Shown: positions 10,158 through 20,113, counted from the stretch's first letter. The stretch: DNA of 38,724 bases from Ramicandelaber brevisporus (GCA_025201865.1 MU602872.1:1-38724), one strand, 5' to 3'. Notes: generated by a model not told the origin, from the letters alone. Numbers and translations are program-made.

Positions 10158-12260
10158 ATGCAAAATTACACTAACGCCACGTCTTTACTTGACTTGATAT
10201 ACCTACCGCCAAGCCCTGACTCACCTTCCATTCCTCCCCAACTATCGCAAACTCCCTGCCTGTCCAACATTATTACTGACTTGAACTCTTTACAATTTGC
10301 AAATCATCCTTCTCATCACATTTTCCAGCAGATTTCACCCTCAGACACCATCAACATGAGCGCAATGTCCGCACCAATAGACCCAAGTCTGGCTCATATC
10401 CTTGCACTCGCCCAACAACAACACCAGCAGCAGCAACGGCAGCAACACTCTCACCAAGCAATGGTCTCAGCTGGAGCCGGGGTAGCAGCGGCATTGATTT
10501 CGCCAAGCGCATCTGAGTTTGTATTGCCAAGTGACACCAGCAACACAGCCAGTCCATTTGGCCTCGTTCAATCGCAGCCAGTTTCAAGCATGTCGACTCC
10601 GCTGACATCCCTCACTACGCTGGTTCAAGGTGGTGGCGGTGGTGGTGGTTGTCCTGTTGTCGCATCAACTGATCCATCCTCAACACTGTTGCTGAACGGA
10701 AGTCTTGCACATATCACTGCTACGTCATCTGCTGTTACACAACTGTCGCAACCGCCGCCAACTGATTTCACAAAACATCTTCCGAGCATGTCTTCTGGAT
10801 TGGGTCTCACGGGTGTCAATTTGATGTCTTCAACCCCCTCCGCAGCAACTGCAGCAACAACAGCAGCAGCAGTGCCACCAATGTCGAGCTTCCCCACAAT
10901 TCAGTACCAACACCAACTACAGCATCCACTGTCTCAGGCGTTGATGGTGGCACCAGCTGTTGGCAATTCACCCAGTGTTCCACTTTCTAGTCAGTTGTAC
11001 AATGCTGCGCTTCAACAACAGCAACAGCAGCAACAACAACAACGGCAACAGTTACAGCCGCAATTTATTAATCAGCCGCTTTATCAGCTCAGCAGCCAAC
11101 TACTTCCAACCACCGCTCCATTTGTTGACCCAGTGGCCAGCCTCGGCATCACCCACACTACTGCTTCTGCTGCCTCCACTGCTGCTGCTGTTCAAGCCCA
11201 GCCCACATTCCAGTCTCTGCAGTCTGCTGTCCCGAGCCTCGCTCCGCTGGCTAACCTGTCGTCCATCATGCCAGTCTATGCACCGGCTCTCTCAAGATGC
11301 GTGACTCCGATGAGTGCATGCAGTGCCACTGCAAGCTCCCCTGATAACCGCTTGCCATCTACTCCAACCACAACTGCCGCCACCATTTCTGCCGCCGTCA
11401 CTGCTTCTCCATTGTCCAACTCTGGTCTGCCTCTGCCGCGCGAGCCATCATCTTACACCATTGACGAGTTGATGGACCTGGTTGACAAGCTGCCCACTCC
11501 GCGCGGTTTATACGCCGCTGCTCGCTCCAAACAGCTCTCCGAAGACCCGACCGTTGACATGGCGCAATCGGCTGCCTTCAAGCGTGCGATTGGCGAGTGG
11601 AAACGCAAGCACACAATGGAGTTCCGCAAGCTGTACGAAGAATTGGCAGAGTCGCTCAAGCCAGAGTTCCTGAAGAGATATGGTGATTTCAAGAAGCCAG
11701 GCTGCGAGAGTGCAATTGGACACACTGGTAGTAGCGACTCCTTGCTGTTCAAGTCACCAGAATCAACCACTGCATCTACTGATGTGCGTGCAACGTTGGC
11801 GGATCAGATATCCACGTTTCTGGCAGCAACTACAGTGTCTGCAGCGGTGGAGGATGCGATTCCTTCGTTGGATTCGACTACACTCACTGGAATGCCATTG
11901 TATCAGTCACCGCTGCTTCGGTTTCAACAGCAGCAACAAACCCAGCAACCTCAGCAAACAGCATCGTTCACTTCAGCAGTGACTTCGCTACCATTGACAA
12001 GTCCTCCGCAACAGCAGCAACATCAGCAGCAGCAGCAGCTATCACAGCCATCGCAGTTTCTAGCAGATGTGCTCAACAACATGTCCACAATGTCATCATC
12101 ACTGCTTTCACATCCAATCACTGCACCAATATCAGATTCAAATCAATCAGCCGCATCTTCTGGATTTGTAGCTCCACATTTGATTCAAATCACCTCGCCA
12201 GCCACCACAATTCCACTCCATGCCCCAATCGTGTCACCAACTGCCTACACTTTCCAACAT

Positions 12261-12295
<35 letters not shown>

Positions 12296-12937
12296 CAGTG
12301 GATATAACAATCAATCACTTGGCATTGCATCATTGTCTGCTCCAATTCAAAGCTATGGCAACAATGGCCTCAGTCTTCACTATGATGCCAGTTCCCAGCG
12401 CCGAGTTAGCCTATATGACTTTGCAGCAGGTATGCCCAGCAATCCACAGTTTGGTATTAACAATGCGTGTGAGTTCCACATTCCTAATTTGAGCATGTCT
12501 CGCTCTGTTCCATCCCGCAATGGCTCAAACGCTGACAGCGCCACCACTGCTGCTACAACCCCATCCTCACTTAGCATCTATGATCAGTCACCACTTCAAT
12601 CACAGTCTCAGCAGCAGCAACATCAGCAGCAGCAACAGCAGCAACAAAAGCCAAAGACATCCAAGCGCAAGCGTCGTCGCAGCAGCTCTCAAGATGCCAA
12701 CGATGTACTCTCTGATCCGAAACGTCCATGCAATGGCTATGCATTCTTTGTCAAGATTAATCAGCCAATCATTCGTGACCAGATTGTACGCGAGCGTGAA
12801 CTTGCAGCTGCTGCAGCTGCACAGGCTCAAGCTGCTCTTGAAGGCGACTCCCCTACCAATGGCAGCTTCAACAATGGTGATGATGTAGTCAGTGGACAAA
12901 CGAGCGAGAAGCGCAAGTCATCCAAAGTTGATCAGAA
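10158..12937 (+). CDS. Gln-rich HMG-box transcription factor with two HMG-like regions (3' end lost in gap)
   Basis: About 926 codons are visible before an assembly gap. The protein is mostly Ser/Thr/Ala/Gln-rich low complexity with at least five polyQ tracts, typical of an activation or coregulator scaffold. Two regions stand out. Near residues 446-515, PTPRGLYAA through RKLYEELAESLKPEFLKRY resembles HMG-box helices 2-3. Near residue 853, after a basic KRKRRRSSS stretch (likely nuclear localisation), DPKRPCNGYAFFVKINQP is a clear HMG-box start. This second box appears to be interrupted after helix 1 by an Ala/Gly/Asn-rich insert of about 50 residues before the gap. The ATG at 10158 is the first in frame and follows an acceptor-like CAG. 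HMG boxes bend DNA in the nucleus; targets are unknown. The C-terminus after the gap is not assigned. Confidence 0.75.
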
Positions 12938-13217
12938 NNNNNNNNNNNNNNNNNNNNNNNNNNNNNNNNNNNNNNNNNNNNNNNNNNNNNNNNNNNNNNN
13001 NNNNNNNNNNNNNNNNNNNNNNNNNNNNNNNNNNNNNNNNNNNNNNNNNNNNNNNNNNNNNNNNNNNNNNNNNNNNNNNNNNNNNNNNNNNNNNNNNNNN
13101 NNNNNNNNNNNNNNNNNNNNNNNNNNNNNNNNNNNNNNNNNNNNNNNNNNNNNNNNNNNNNNNNNNNNNNNNNNNNNNNNNNNNNNNNNNNNNNNNNNNN
13201 NNNNNNNNNNNNNNNNN
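12938..13217. other. Assembly gap (280 N)
   Basis: An unbroken run of 280 N interrupts the second HMG box of the upstream gene. It hides the end of that gene and probably its stop codon. Any apparent frame running through it is an artefact. The true gap size may differ from 280. Confidence 0.99.
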
Positions 13218-13949
13218 TCATCATCGCTTTACTCCCTTTTATTATTAATTGTTTCTTTGTTTTCTTTCAACTATTTATGAGATTTTTTCACAACTGTTCT
13301 GATGCACCCACGCTGTCACCACGTCATTGAAATGACAGTTGCAGAACTCTCAGGCATGTCGGGAGTGAAAGGGAGGGAGGGAGAGGGAGAATGTGCACAC
13401 ACCACAGTATTCATGTGTGTGTTCACAGTAGTGGTGTAATCTGGGAGAGGGAGAGAGAACGCTTGTGGAACAAGTGATGGGGAGATTAACTCCGACAAGC
13501 TCTCTCTCTCTCTCTTCCAAGTGTCTACTGCATCATCCCTCCATTCTCCGCTCAATTAAGAACAAAACCTGGCGACCTTTCTCTCCTGACCAAACTCACC
13601 TATTTTTCTTTCTTTCTTCCCTTTTCTAGTGCTGTGTTGTAGCTGTTGCTTGATTGCTTGCTCAATCTACTACAGTCTTCTCGCTCGTTTCTCAAGCCAT
13701 ACGCGGTCAATCTTCGGTGCTGCAGCTGCTGGACAAGCCGTCGAAGTGATCGACCACTTCTACTCTCTTTCTTTCTTTCTTCCTTCCATCCTCGAGTGTT
13801 CCTTTTTCCGGTGTGTGTGTGTGTGCAGACGTAATTGCTGTTCCTGTATGGTTGCTGGCCCATCTCGGCGGCGTCCAAACACTCCTTTACACTTCAAAAG
13901 AACAACAGCAGCGTCATCAGCAAAAACGTCAACAGCAGCAACGTCAGGA
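13218..13949 (+). other. Intergenic or 5' leader of the kelch gene
   Basis: Between the gap and the kelch gene I see a short T-rich stretch (possible 3' end of the HMG-box gene), a purine-rich GGGAGGGAGGGAGAGGGAG tract near 13371-13389, and a CT-repeat near 13500-13516. Acceptor-like sites TTTTCTAG at about 13628 and GTGTGTGTGCAG at about 13828 follow. These suggest that the kelch mRNA may have a spliced 5' UTR. The frame of the kelch gene is open from 13629, but the first ATG in it is at 13848. Confidence 0.5.
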
Positions 13950-16790
13950 ATGTACTGTCGAGCCACTGCCACAGCGCTGCTATGCCTGTTTGTTGCGGCG
14001 CTGTTGTCTTGCGTGCCATCAGCTACAGCAGTTCCAAGTTTGGGTCCGGACTCAAGCGACTTTTCATCTCGCCAACAAAATAGCACAACAACAGCCAATG
14101 ACATCACTCAAGCAAACGGAACACACGGTCGCTATCAACCACAACATCAATCACTGTTTAAGCGGCTCAACTTTATTCAGCCACCTGGCCGCACCGGTGG
14201 AGCGTTGATTCCAGTTGAACGCCAATCCAAACCTTTCATAGTTACATTTGGAGGACGGGGAGATGATGACGATTCATGGCTGAACAACTCTCAAATGATG
14301 GATTTGGATTCTAGTAAAAGTCGAGACATGAATAATATACTGTGGATAGATATGACGAATAGTGGCTTGCAAGATCAACACATGACTAAATTTAGCGCAG
14401 TACTCACTCCAAATATGACCAAGATTATTATCTATGGCGGCATAGCTAGTGGATCATCCGCCAACAAGTCGCCACTAAGAGTGTTTGATTGCGAGTCGTG
14501 GCAATTAAAGGATTTGGAGGCATCATCCGGAAGCAACTCTGCGGCTACAAAGATTCCACCTCGGAGATCAGAGCACACTGCAGTAATATTGCCAACTGGG
14601 CAAATGTACGTATTTGGAGGAGTTGTTGGTGGAAATGCAGTGAATGAGCTGTGGCGTATGGATGCAGCTACTCTTAGATGGGAACGAGTTACCACTTCTG
14701 CCGATCCAACTCCACGCCGATCGCATACAGCCACCTTGATTGACAATGGAACTAAAATGGTTATTATTGGTGGGAGCAATCAAAATGGAGCACAGCAATC
14801 ATTGGATGCAGTGGATGTATTTGACTTTACCACTAGTAAATGGATTAAACGTAAGATGCATGGAACTATTCCCAAACCGCGCAGTCAGCACATTGCAGTG
14901 GCCATTGACAGTAGACGGATAGTACTACACGGAGGATCAGACTCTAAATCCAACTCGCAGTATTTTGATGACATGTATATGATTGACACTGGTGAGGGCA
15001 AATGGTCCTATAACAAATTGACTCCGGATGGGATGCCCAGTGGCAGAGCAGGCCATATGGCTGCAGTAACCACAGGGGGATATGTAATGATGACATCAGG
15101 TCAAACTGGGTCAGGCAAATTTGATGAAAGCTCATTCTTGTATGATCCAAACACGAACCGGTTTGTGGACACTATTGATAGGAGTCACAGGTTAAATCCT
15201 CCATCTGCGCCGACAACAACTCCCGACCCCAGTGATATCATTGACCCTTCAAAGCCGTCTCAGCCTGACCCCACTGACAAGCCCTCTGACAATGATAACA
15301 ACAACAACAATAATAATAATGGAAATAGCAATGACAACAACAACAATTCAGGCAATGTTGGCAATGGTGATTCAAGTGACCACAAGTCAAATAGAAGCAC
15401 TGTGCTCATTGTGGTCATTGTTTGTGTATTAGTTGTCATCATTGTGATTGGACTGCTTGTATTAGCTGCTTATAAGCGTCGTAAGAACCGTCGTCGTGAA
15501 GATGCAAATCGTCGTATTGCTCAGTGGTGGGCAACCGCTGGCAATGGCAATGTTGGCAAAGATGTTGAATATGGTGCTGGCGCTGAAGGGAAAACACCAA
15601 ATGAGGTTAGATTAAACGACTTTGCATATCCAACTCGATCTGGCACCTCTCCTGATGTAATTGAAGTGGCTGTGCCTGGTACAACGGCTGCTGCGACTGC
15701 TGCTGCGACTGCTGCTGGAAGTGGAGGTGGAAGCAAGGCGTTTGGTGGATTCTTTAGTCGTGGTAAAGGTAACACACCACCCACTGCGCGTCCTCGTCAA
15801 ATATCGTACTTTGAACCTCCGATCAAGGTCCAGTCTCCAGCCGTTGATATTCTACGCAGAATGTCAGCCCGCCTGTCAAGAACTCTTGATGCATTTGGGC
15901 CGAGTGGAGGCAATGTTGATGCAAGCAAATTTAGCGTCGTTCCGGTTGGATATACGGCTCGCACTGGCGCTGCTGCCGTTGAAGACCCATCTTTCGCAAG
16001 CGGACTCAGCACTCCCGCTGAATTGTCATTTGAGTCGCCTTCAACGGATGTTCGGTTCCCGGATGCGCCGCCTGTGCCTCTTGTATCGACGACACCTGGC
16101 GCATCAGCAGTGGCTTCACCTGTGCCACCTGCGTCACCTGCACCATCTTCACTTCGCTCAGATCCCTCGATTGCTCCACATTTGCGTGCTGGCGGCTTGC
16201 TTCGTGTACAGAATGAAGCGACAGCAGCCAATCGTAAGTCATATCTGCGCGAAGAACTCGATGATGGTAGATTGCGAACGTTCAATAGTCACAGCAGCAA
16301 CAGCGGTAGCAGCAATGGTAACAGTAACAGCAACAGCAGCAGTAACAATAAAAGTAAGAGAGGCAGCACTGGTGCTAAGCAGACATTGAGAACACGTCCA
16401 AAATATGAGTCTGGCTCATTTGCGAAGCCACTTCCAACACCTGAAGCAATTGAACGAAGAGAACGACCATTGCCCAAACCGCCTGCACCAGTCGAGGTTC
16501 GTCAGCATCAGTTACAACAGAAGCGACACCAGCGAATTGACAGCGACTCCAGCAGCATTCACTTTGATTTATCTCGGAATAACAGTGACAGACGGCCATA
16601 TTCCGCAGGACGGTATTTGCAACAAGAGGACAGCTTCGAAGACAGCTTTGATGTGGACAGCGAGTACAGCCAAACACCACAGCCTCAGTCATCGCACGCA
16701 CCCCAGCACAAGCAGCTGAGAGTTGTAAATAGAAACCCTGATGACACGGATGACTCTATGAGTATCTCAAGCAGTGTGAGATATCGATAA
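13950..16790 (+). CDS. Kelch-repeat single-pass membrane protein with long cytosolic tail
   Basis: The 946-residue product has the build of a surface receptor-like or scaffold protein. A signal peptide (CRATATALLCLFVAALLSC) is followed by about six kelch-type blades with FGGRG, IYGGI, FGGVVGG, IGGSN and LHGGS glycine pairs and downstream Trp. These probably form one beta-propeller outside the cell or in the lumen. A Pro/Asp/Asn-rich stalk leads to one membrane helix near residues 484-507 (STVLIVVIVCVLVVIIVIG) and a KRRKNRRR stop-transfer. The roughly 430-residue cytosolic tail is Ser/Asn-rich with proline motifs such as RPLPKPPAP that could bind SH3 domains. I chose 13950 because the signal peptide follows directly; 13848 is an alternative in-frame ATG. 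Similar kelch-TM proteins are common in basal fungi, but ligand and function are unknown. Confidence 0.8.
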   Translation: MYCRATATALLCLFVAALLSCVPSATAVPSLGPDSSDFSSRQQNSTTTANDITQANGTHGRYQPQHQSLFKRLNFIQPPGRTGGALIPVERQSKPFIVTFGGRGDDDDSWLNNSQMMDLDSSKSRDMNNILWIDMTNSGLQDQHMTKFSAVLTPNMTKIIIYGGIASGSSANKSPLRVFDCESWQLKDLEASSGSNSAATKIPPRRSEHTAVILPTGQMYVFGGVVGGNAVNELWRMDAATLRWERVTTSADPTPRRSHTATLIDNGTKMVIIGGSNQNGAQQSLDAVDVFDFTTSKWIKRKMHGTIPKPRSQHIAVAIDSRRIVLHGGSDSKSNSQYFDDMYMIDTGEGKWSYNKLTPDGMPSGRAGHMAAVTTGGYVMMTSGQTGSGKFDESSFLYDPNTNRFVDTIDRSHRLNPPSAPTTTPDPSDIIDPSKPSQPDPTDKPSDNDNNNNNNNNGNSNDNNNNSGNVGNGDSSDHKSNRSTVLIVVIVCVLVVIIVIGLLVLAAYKRRKNRRREDANRRIAQWWATAGNGNVGKDVEYGAGAEGKTPNEVRLNDFAYPTRSGTSPDVIEVAVPGTTAAATAAATAAGSGGGSKAFGGFFSRGKGNTPPTARPRQISYFEPPIKVQSPAVDILRRMSARLSRTLDAFGPSGGNVDASKFSVVPVGYTARTGAAAVEDPSFASGLSTPAELSFESPSTDVRFPDAPPVPLVSTTPGASAVASPVPPASPAPSSLRSDPSIAPHLRAGGLLRVQNEATAANRKSYLREELDDGRLRTFNSHSSNSGSSNGNSNSNSSSNNKSKRGSTGAKQTLRTRPKYESGSFAKPLPTPEAIERRERPLPKPPAPVEVRQHQLQQKRHQRIDSDSSSIHFDLSRNNSDRRPYSAGRYLQQEDSFEDSFDVDSEYSQTPQPQSSHAPQHKQLRVVNRNPDDTDDSMSISSSVRYR

Positions 16791-17088
16791 GATCGGGGGG
16801 AATATTTCCTCCTCATGTTTGTTTGTTTGTTTTTCTCACTCCTCATTCCTCACTCTTCCTCCTTTGACTCTGTTTAGTTTGCTTTTTTTACTCCGTGTCT
16901 TTCTCTTTTGCAATAACATTCACCCGTCCCCAAGCTCCTGCTTTTCCTTCTCCTTCTCTTTATCCTTCGTATTTCGTCACATTCTATACATTCTCTCTTT
17001 ACTATTTTTTTTTTAGCCCTTCCTTGCCACTTTGTTTACTTCTCTTTTTCTTCTTTGAAAAAAGCTGTTTCTATCTGCCCTTCAAACG

Positions 17089-17541
17089 ATGCCGGTGAAT
17101 ACAATGGAGCTGTCATTCTCGTGGCCGCACCCTGTGCTGGTGGTTCTGTGCCTGACAGCAGAGTCGCTTGTTCTTGCTGCAACATTCGTTCCACTGCGGA
17201 CAAACAATCGTTTGTATGTGATAAGCTGGGTAGAATCGTTATTTGGAAGCCGCAAGACTCTCGAAATATTGTGCGGTATGGCTGTCACAGTGCATCTGAT
17301 GGAACTCTTTGCGGCGGCATTGGTGTTAGCTACACTCAGGAACTGCATTCCAAACGGCAATCGAATCGTCACTAACAGAGTGCTTTGGAGACACTCCGTT
17401 TCATCGTTGTTCTTTGCCACGTTTGCACTGGTTCCATTGATAAGAGAAGCCATTAAAAATGCGTATATAGCAGGCTATAAAAGTGAATACAGAGGCGGTC
17501 TTCTCGAAGGAGAAGAAGAAACACAGATAGATGATGTTTAA
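17089..17541 (+). CDS. Small multi-pass membrane protein, possibly TMEM254/DUF4499-like
   Basis: The 150-residue protein has about three hydrophobic helices: near residues 14-36, near 58-82 (ILCGMAVTVHLMELFAAALV) and near 103-120 (SSLFFATFALVPLI). It ends in an acidic tail. The pattern of G, then H..E within the second helix, a basic loop, W, then SLFF...A in the third recalls the small TMEM254 (DUF4499) membrane proteins. That assignment is from memory and weak. The ATG at 17089 is the first in frame; 17104 is an alternative. It follows the kelch gene by 298 bp of CT-rich DNA and converges with the DPBB gene, leaving only 148 bp between stops. No biochemical role is proposed. Confidence 0.6.
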   Translation: MPVNTMELSFSWPHPVLVVLCLTAESLVLAATFVPLRTNNRLYVISWVESLFGSRKTLEILCGMAVTVHLMELFAAALVLATLRNCIPNGNRIVTNRVLWRHSVSSLFFATFALVPLIREAIKNAYIAGYKSEYRGGLLEGEEETQIDDV

Positions 17542-17608
17542 TTGTAAACGATTTTGTAATTGAAGAACGAGATGAAAACAAAGAGCCAGCTTTGCTTTCT
17601 TGGCTCAA

Positions 17609-17652
17609 CATTTTTATTGTTGTTGTTGTTGTTGTTATTGTTATTGTTCTAT
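17609..17652 (+). repeat. TTG-rich microsatellite between convergent genes
   Basis: A TTG/TTA-type trinucleotide repeat fills much of the 148-bp gap between two convergent genes. The borders are approximate. It may contribute to both 3' UTRs. Confidence 0.7.
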
Positions 17653-17689
17653 GCATTTTATAGTGGTAACAGCAGATGTGGTGAATTGA

Positions 17690-18229
17690 TTAGCAGTCGA
17701 CAAGTGTCCAGGATATGCCACGCAGCACTCCAACTCCCAAATCTGGCTCCACTGCCTTGAACGTTGCTGGCGACACATCCAGATGATCCGGTGTGCATCC
17801 CATGCACTTGTCAACCACAGTCGCCTTCACCGTCTTTCCGTTGCTGCCCACAATGTTCACGCATTTCTTGCACGCGTTGATTCCCTGTCCGTAGATTTGA
17901 TGGGAGACGGCAACGACCACATCATTGTCGCCGTTTGTCCAGCCGCATGAGCCGAGAGCGGGATTGTACCACGTAGCTTTGCCTGAGCTGAACGAAGCCA
18001 GTGCGTTGCCGACTGATGTCGTGGCAGGCGGTAGTGGCAGGGACGGCGGCTGTGTGGATGCTGGGTAGTCGAATTGGGGCAGATGCGGAACATGGATCGG
18101 TGCTGGAAGCGCCACAATCTTTGCAGGCGATAGCGAGTCAAGCTGAATTGGCCGTGCACACACAGCCGCCGTAAAGAGTGCCAGTGTCAGAGTAAGTAGA
18201 AGAATCGGCCGTTGCTGTTGTTGTGACAT
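17690..18229 (-). CDS. Secreted RlpA-like double-psi beta-barrel protein
   Basis: The 179-residue protein has a signal peptide (RPILLLTLTLALFTAAVCA), a Pro-rich spacer of about 70 residues, and a C-terminal double-psi beta-barrel of roughly 100 residues. Domain markers are GKATWYNPALGSCGW near the start, then QIYGQGINACKKCVNI, VKATVVDKCMGC, and DLSPATF-like DVSPATFKAV before a hydrophobic C-terminus. This is the expansin-like/RlpA-like fold of many small fungal secreted proteins, including barwin-like and protease-inhibitor-like members. The Asp in VVDKC matches the conserved residue. It lacks a cellulose-binding domain, so wall-loosening activity is uncertain. The ATG at 18229 is well placed. 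It is divergent from the peroxiredoxin gene and convergent with the small membrane protein. Confidence 0.85.
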   Translation of the reverse strand: MSQQQQRPILLLTLTLALFTAAVCARPIQLDSLSPAKIVALPAPIHVPHLPQFDYPASTQPPSLPLPPATTSVGNALASFSSGKATWYNPALGSCGWTNGDNDVVVAVSHQIYGQGINACKKCVNIVGSNGKTVKATVVDKCMGCTPDHLDVSPATFKAVEPDLGVGVLRGISWTLVDC

Positions 18230-19167
18230 CGTAGGATGGCGTAGTGTGTTTGTGCGCGAGTTTGGTTATAATAGTTGTCGTTGTCGTTGATGTCGTTGAT
18301 GTCGTTGATATTGTTGTTGTATCGCGCTTCTTTTTCGTTTTGGAGGGAAGGTGGTGGTGGTGGTTGATGCTGTTGCTTCTGGGAGAGGCGTTTTTGTATC
18401 GTGCAAACTGACGAAGAGAGGCACAAACAACAGCAACAGCATGGGTAAAAATGAAAAAGGGACATGGCAGTGCAAATCCCCAAGCACTAGGACGTCGAGT
18501 GGCAAACAGCTTCGTGCCACTGATTCAGTAACGTGAACTCTCTCTCTCGCGTGGGAGAAGCTCCTGTATCAGGAGGTGTTTTATTATTGCAATCGACGAG
18601 ATGTACTGACTGAGCGCCAGTTCGAAATTGATCGTCCTGCAATGATGTCTTTGGGCAATGGTGTCCCTTTTTTTCCAATTTCTCGCTGATCATCAATGCT
18701 AATCATCGGCTATGCTCGCCTGCATTCTCGATGTCTTCTTTTTCTTTTTCTTTTTTTAACCAGCAAAGACTATGTCATACAGGAACAAAAGGAACAAAAA
18801 GGGCTGAGTCTTGCTTTTTCTCGATCCTGTAGGTGATAGCAGCCCAGGCCATTGACGTAGTGGAGTCCAAATTGTCGACGCACGCACGTCCTTGACAGCA
18901 CGAGCGCGTGTACTTTATAATGTTTGGCCAGGGTAACCAGTCCACTTGAATCTCAGGACAGAGAGCGCTGGGCAGGGACCAACGAAGAGTCGGATCGCTG
19001 CCGTTGCTGCTGTTGCTGCCGCCCCCGCCTTCTTCTCCGCACAACTCTCCTTTCGAATCTCCTCCAGCCCTGCTCACTTCTTTCATCACAGCAACCACCT
19101 CCACCGCAACCACCGCAACCACCCACAACAACTCCTCCGACTTTATCACAGCAATCGCCAAGCGCAG
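18230..19167. other. Divergent intergenic region between DPBB and peroxiredoxin genes
   Basis: No independent gene is supported. The left part, upstream of the DPBB gene, contains three exact tandem copies of GTCGTTGAT (18283-18309) and GTT-rich sequence. The right part, from about 18946, is open in the peroxiredoxin frame for 74 codons but has no ATG (see findings). A long minus-strand frame here and over the peroxiredoxin gene is an antisense shadow. Confidence 0.6.
18283..18309 (+). repeat. Three tandem copies of a 9-bp unit
   Basis: GTCGTTGAT is repeated three times without error about 55-80 bases upstream of the DPBB gene start. It is a simple repeat in the probable 5' UTR or promoter. 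Confidence 0.8.
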
Positions 19168-19833
19168 ATGCCAAACCAGTTGAGATTGGGCTCGAACGCT
19201 CCAAACTTCAGCGCCGAGACCACGCAGGGTCCCATTGAGTTCTACAAATGGTCTGCCAATTCCTGGGTGGTTCTCTTTTCGCACCCTGCCGACTTTACTC
19301 CCGTGTGCACAACCGAGCTTGGCGAGGTAGCCCGTCTCGAGGACAAGTTCAGCGCCATGAACGTCAAGGTCATTGGACTTTCGACCAACGGCCTGTTTGA
19401 CCACGAGACTTGGGTCGACGACATTAACGAGCTCAGCGAGGTTGATTTGCGGTTCCCTATCATTGCCGACGCTGACCGCACCGTTGCCACTCTGTATGAC
19501 ATGTTGGACTCGGTTGACCACGATTCTACAAACGTAGTTGCCGGCATTCCATTTACCGTGCGCAGTGTGTTTGTAATTGATCCGGCCAAGAAGATCCGGC
19601 TGATTATGACATATCCAGCCAGCTGCGGTCGCAATTTCGACGAGTTGTTCCGGGCGGTTGAGAGCTTGCAGCTGAGCGATAAGCACCCAGTGTCGACTCC
19701 AGCCAAGTGGAAGCCAGGTGACGATGTATTGATTAATGTGGATGTTGATGATGGCACAGCAAAGAAGAAGTTCCCGGGATTCAAGGCACCAAAGAGCTAT
19801 CTGCGCTTTACACCCGATCCTGAGAGCAACTAA
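19168..19833 (+). CDS. PRX1: Prx6-type (1-Cys-like) peroxiredoxin
   Basis: The 221-residue enzyme reduces peroxides through a peroxidatic cysteine. The active-site motif HPADFTPVCTTELGE places this Cys at residue 47, and the resolving region and C-terminal extension match the Prx6/yeast Prx1 subfamily (FKAPKSYLRFTPDP at the end). The length is normal for Prx6. One oddity is YPASCGRNFDE: family members usually have Thr or Val where this protein has Cys just before GRN, so a second thiol could take part in catalysis. The ATG at 19168 gives an ordinary cytosolic form. The same frame is open upstream to 18946 without an ATG, and its translation is basic and Ser/Ala/His-rich, ending RLYHSNRQAQ like a mitochondrial presequence. 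Yeast Prx1 is mitochondrial, so a longer isoform from an upstream exon or a non-AUG start is possible. Confidence 0.93.
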   Translation: MPNQLRLGSNAPNFSAETTQGPIEFYKWSANSWVVLFSHPADFTPVCTTELGEVARLEDKFSAMNVKVIGLSTNGLFDHETWVDDINELSEVDLRFPIIADADRTVATLYDMLDSVDHDSTNVVAGIPFTVRSVFVIDPAKKIRLIMTYPASCGRNFDELFRAVESLQLSDKHPVSTPAKWKPGDDVLINVDVDDGTAKKKFPGFKAPKSYLRFTPDPESN

Positions 19834-20113
19834 TCATTTTCCCTTCCATCTACCTTCCTTCTTTCTATCATTTCATTTCATCTCATTTTAACTTTTATAA
19901 TGTTTCTTCTTTTTGTTTTGGATGATGATGCTGTTGATGTTGATGTGAGTGAATAATGGATGATTTGCACGCATATTCGGCAAACTCCTGATATGCAGCC
20001 CTAGCAGTCGAACCAACAGCGACTATACGCTGATTGAGACAAGCATACCGCTGTGGGCATCAACCACCACCACCATCACTTCTCCCGGTCCCCGCTTCCC
20101 CTTGCAACCAACG

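Noticed and set aside
12938-13280. Continuation of the HMG-box frame through the N run to a stop at 13280
   Set aside because: The gap length is not known to be exact, and the sequence after it is T-rich and non-coding in appearance.
15661-16389. Plus-strand frame of 242 codons inside the kelch gene tail
   Set aside because: It overlaps the kelch gene in another frame and arises from its biased low-complexity coding sequence.
18775-19686. Minus-strand frame of 303 codons opposite the peroxiredoxin
   Set aside because: It lies antisense to a clearly conserved enzyme, is compositionally odd and matches no family; it is a shadow.
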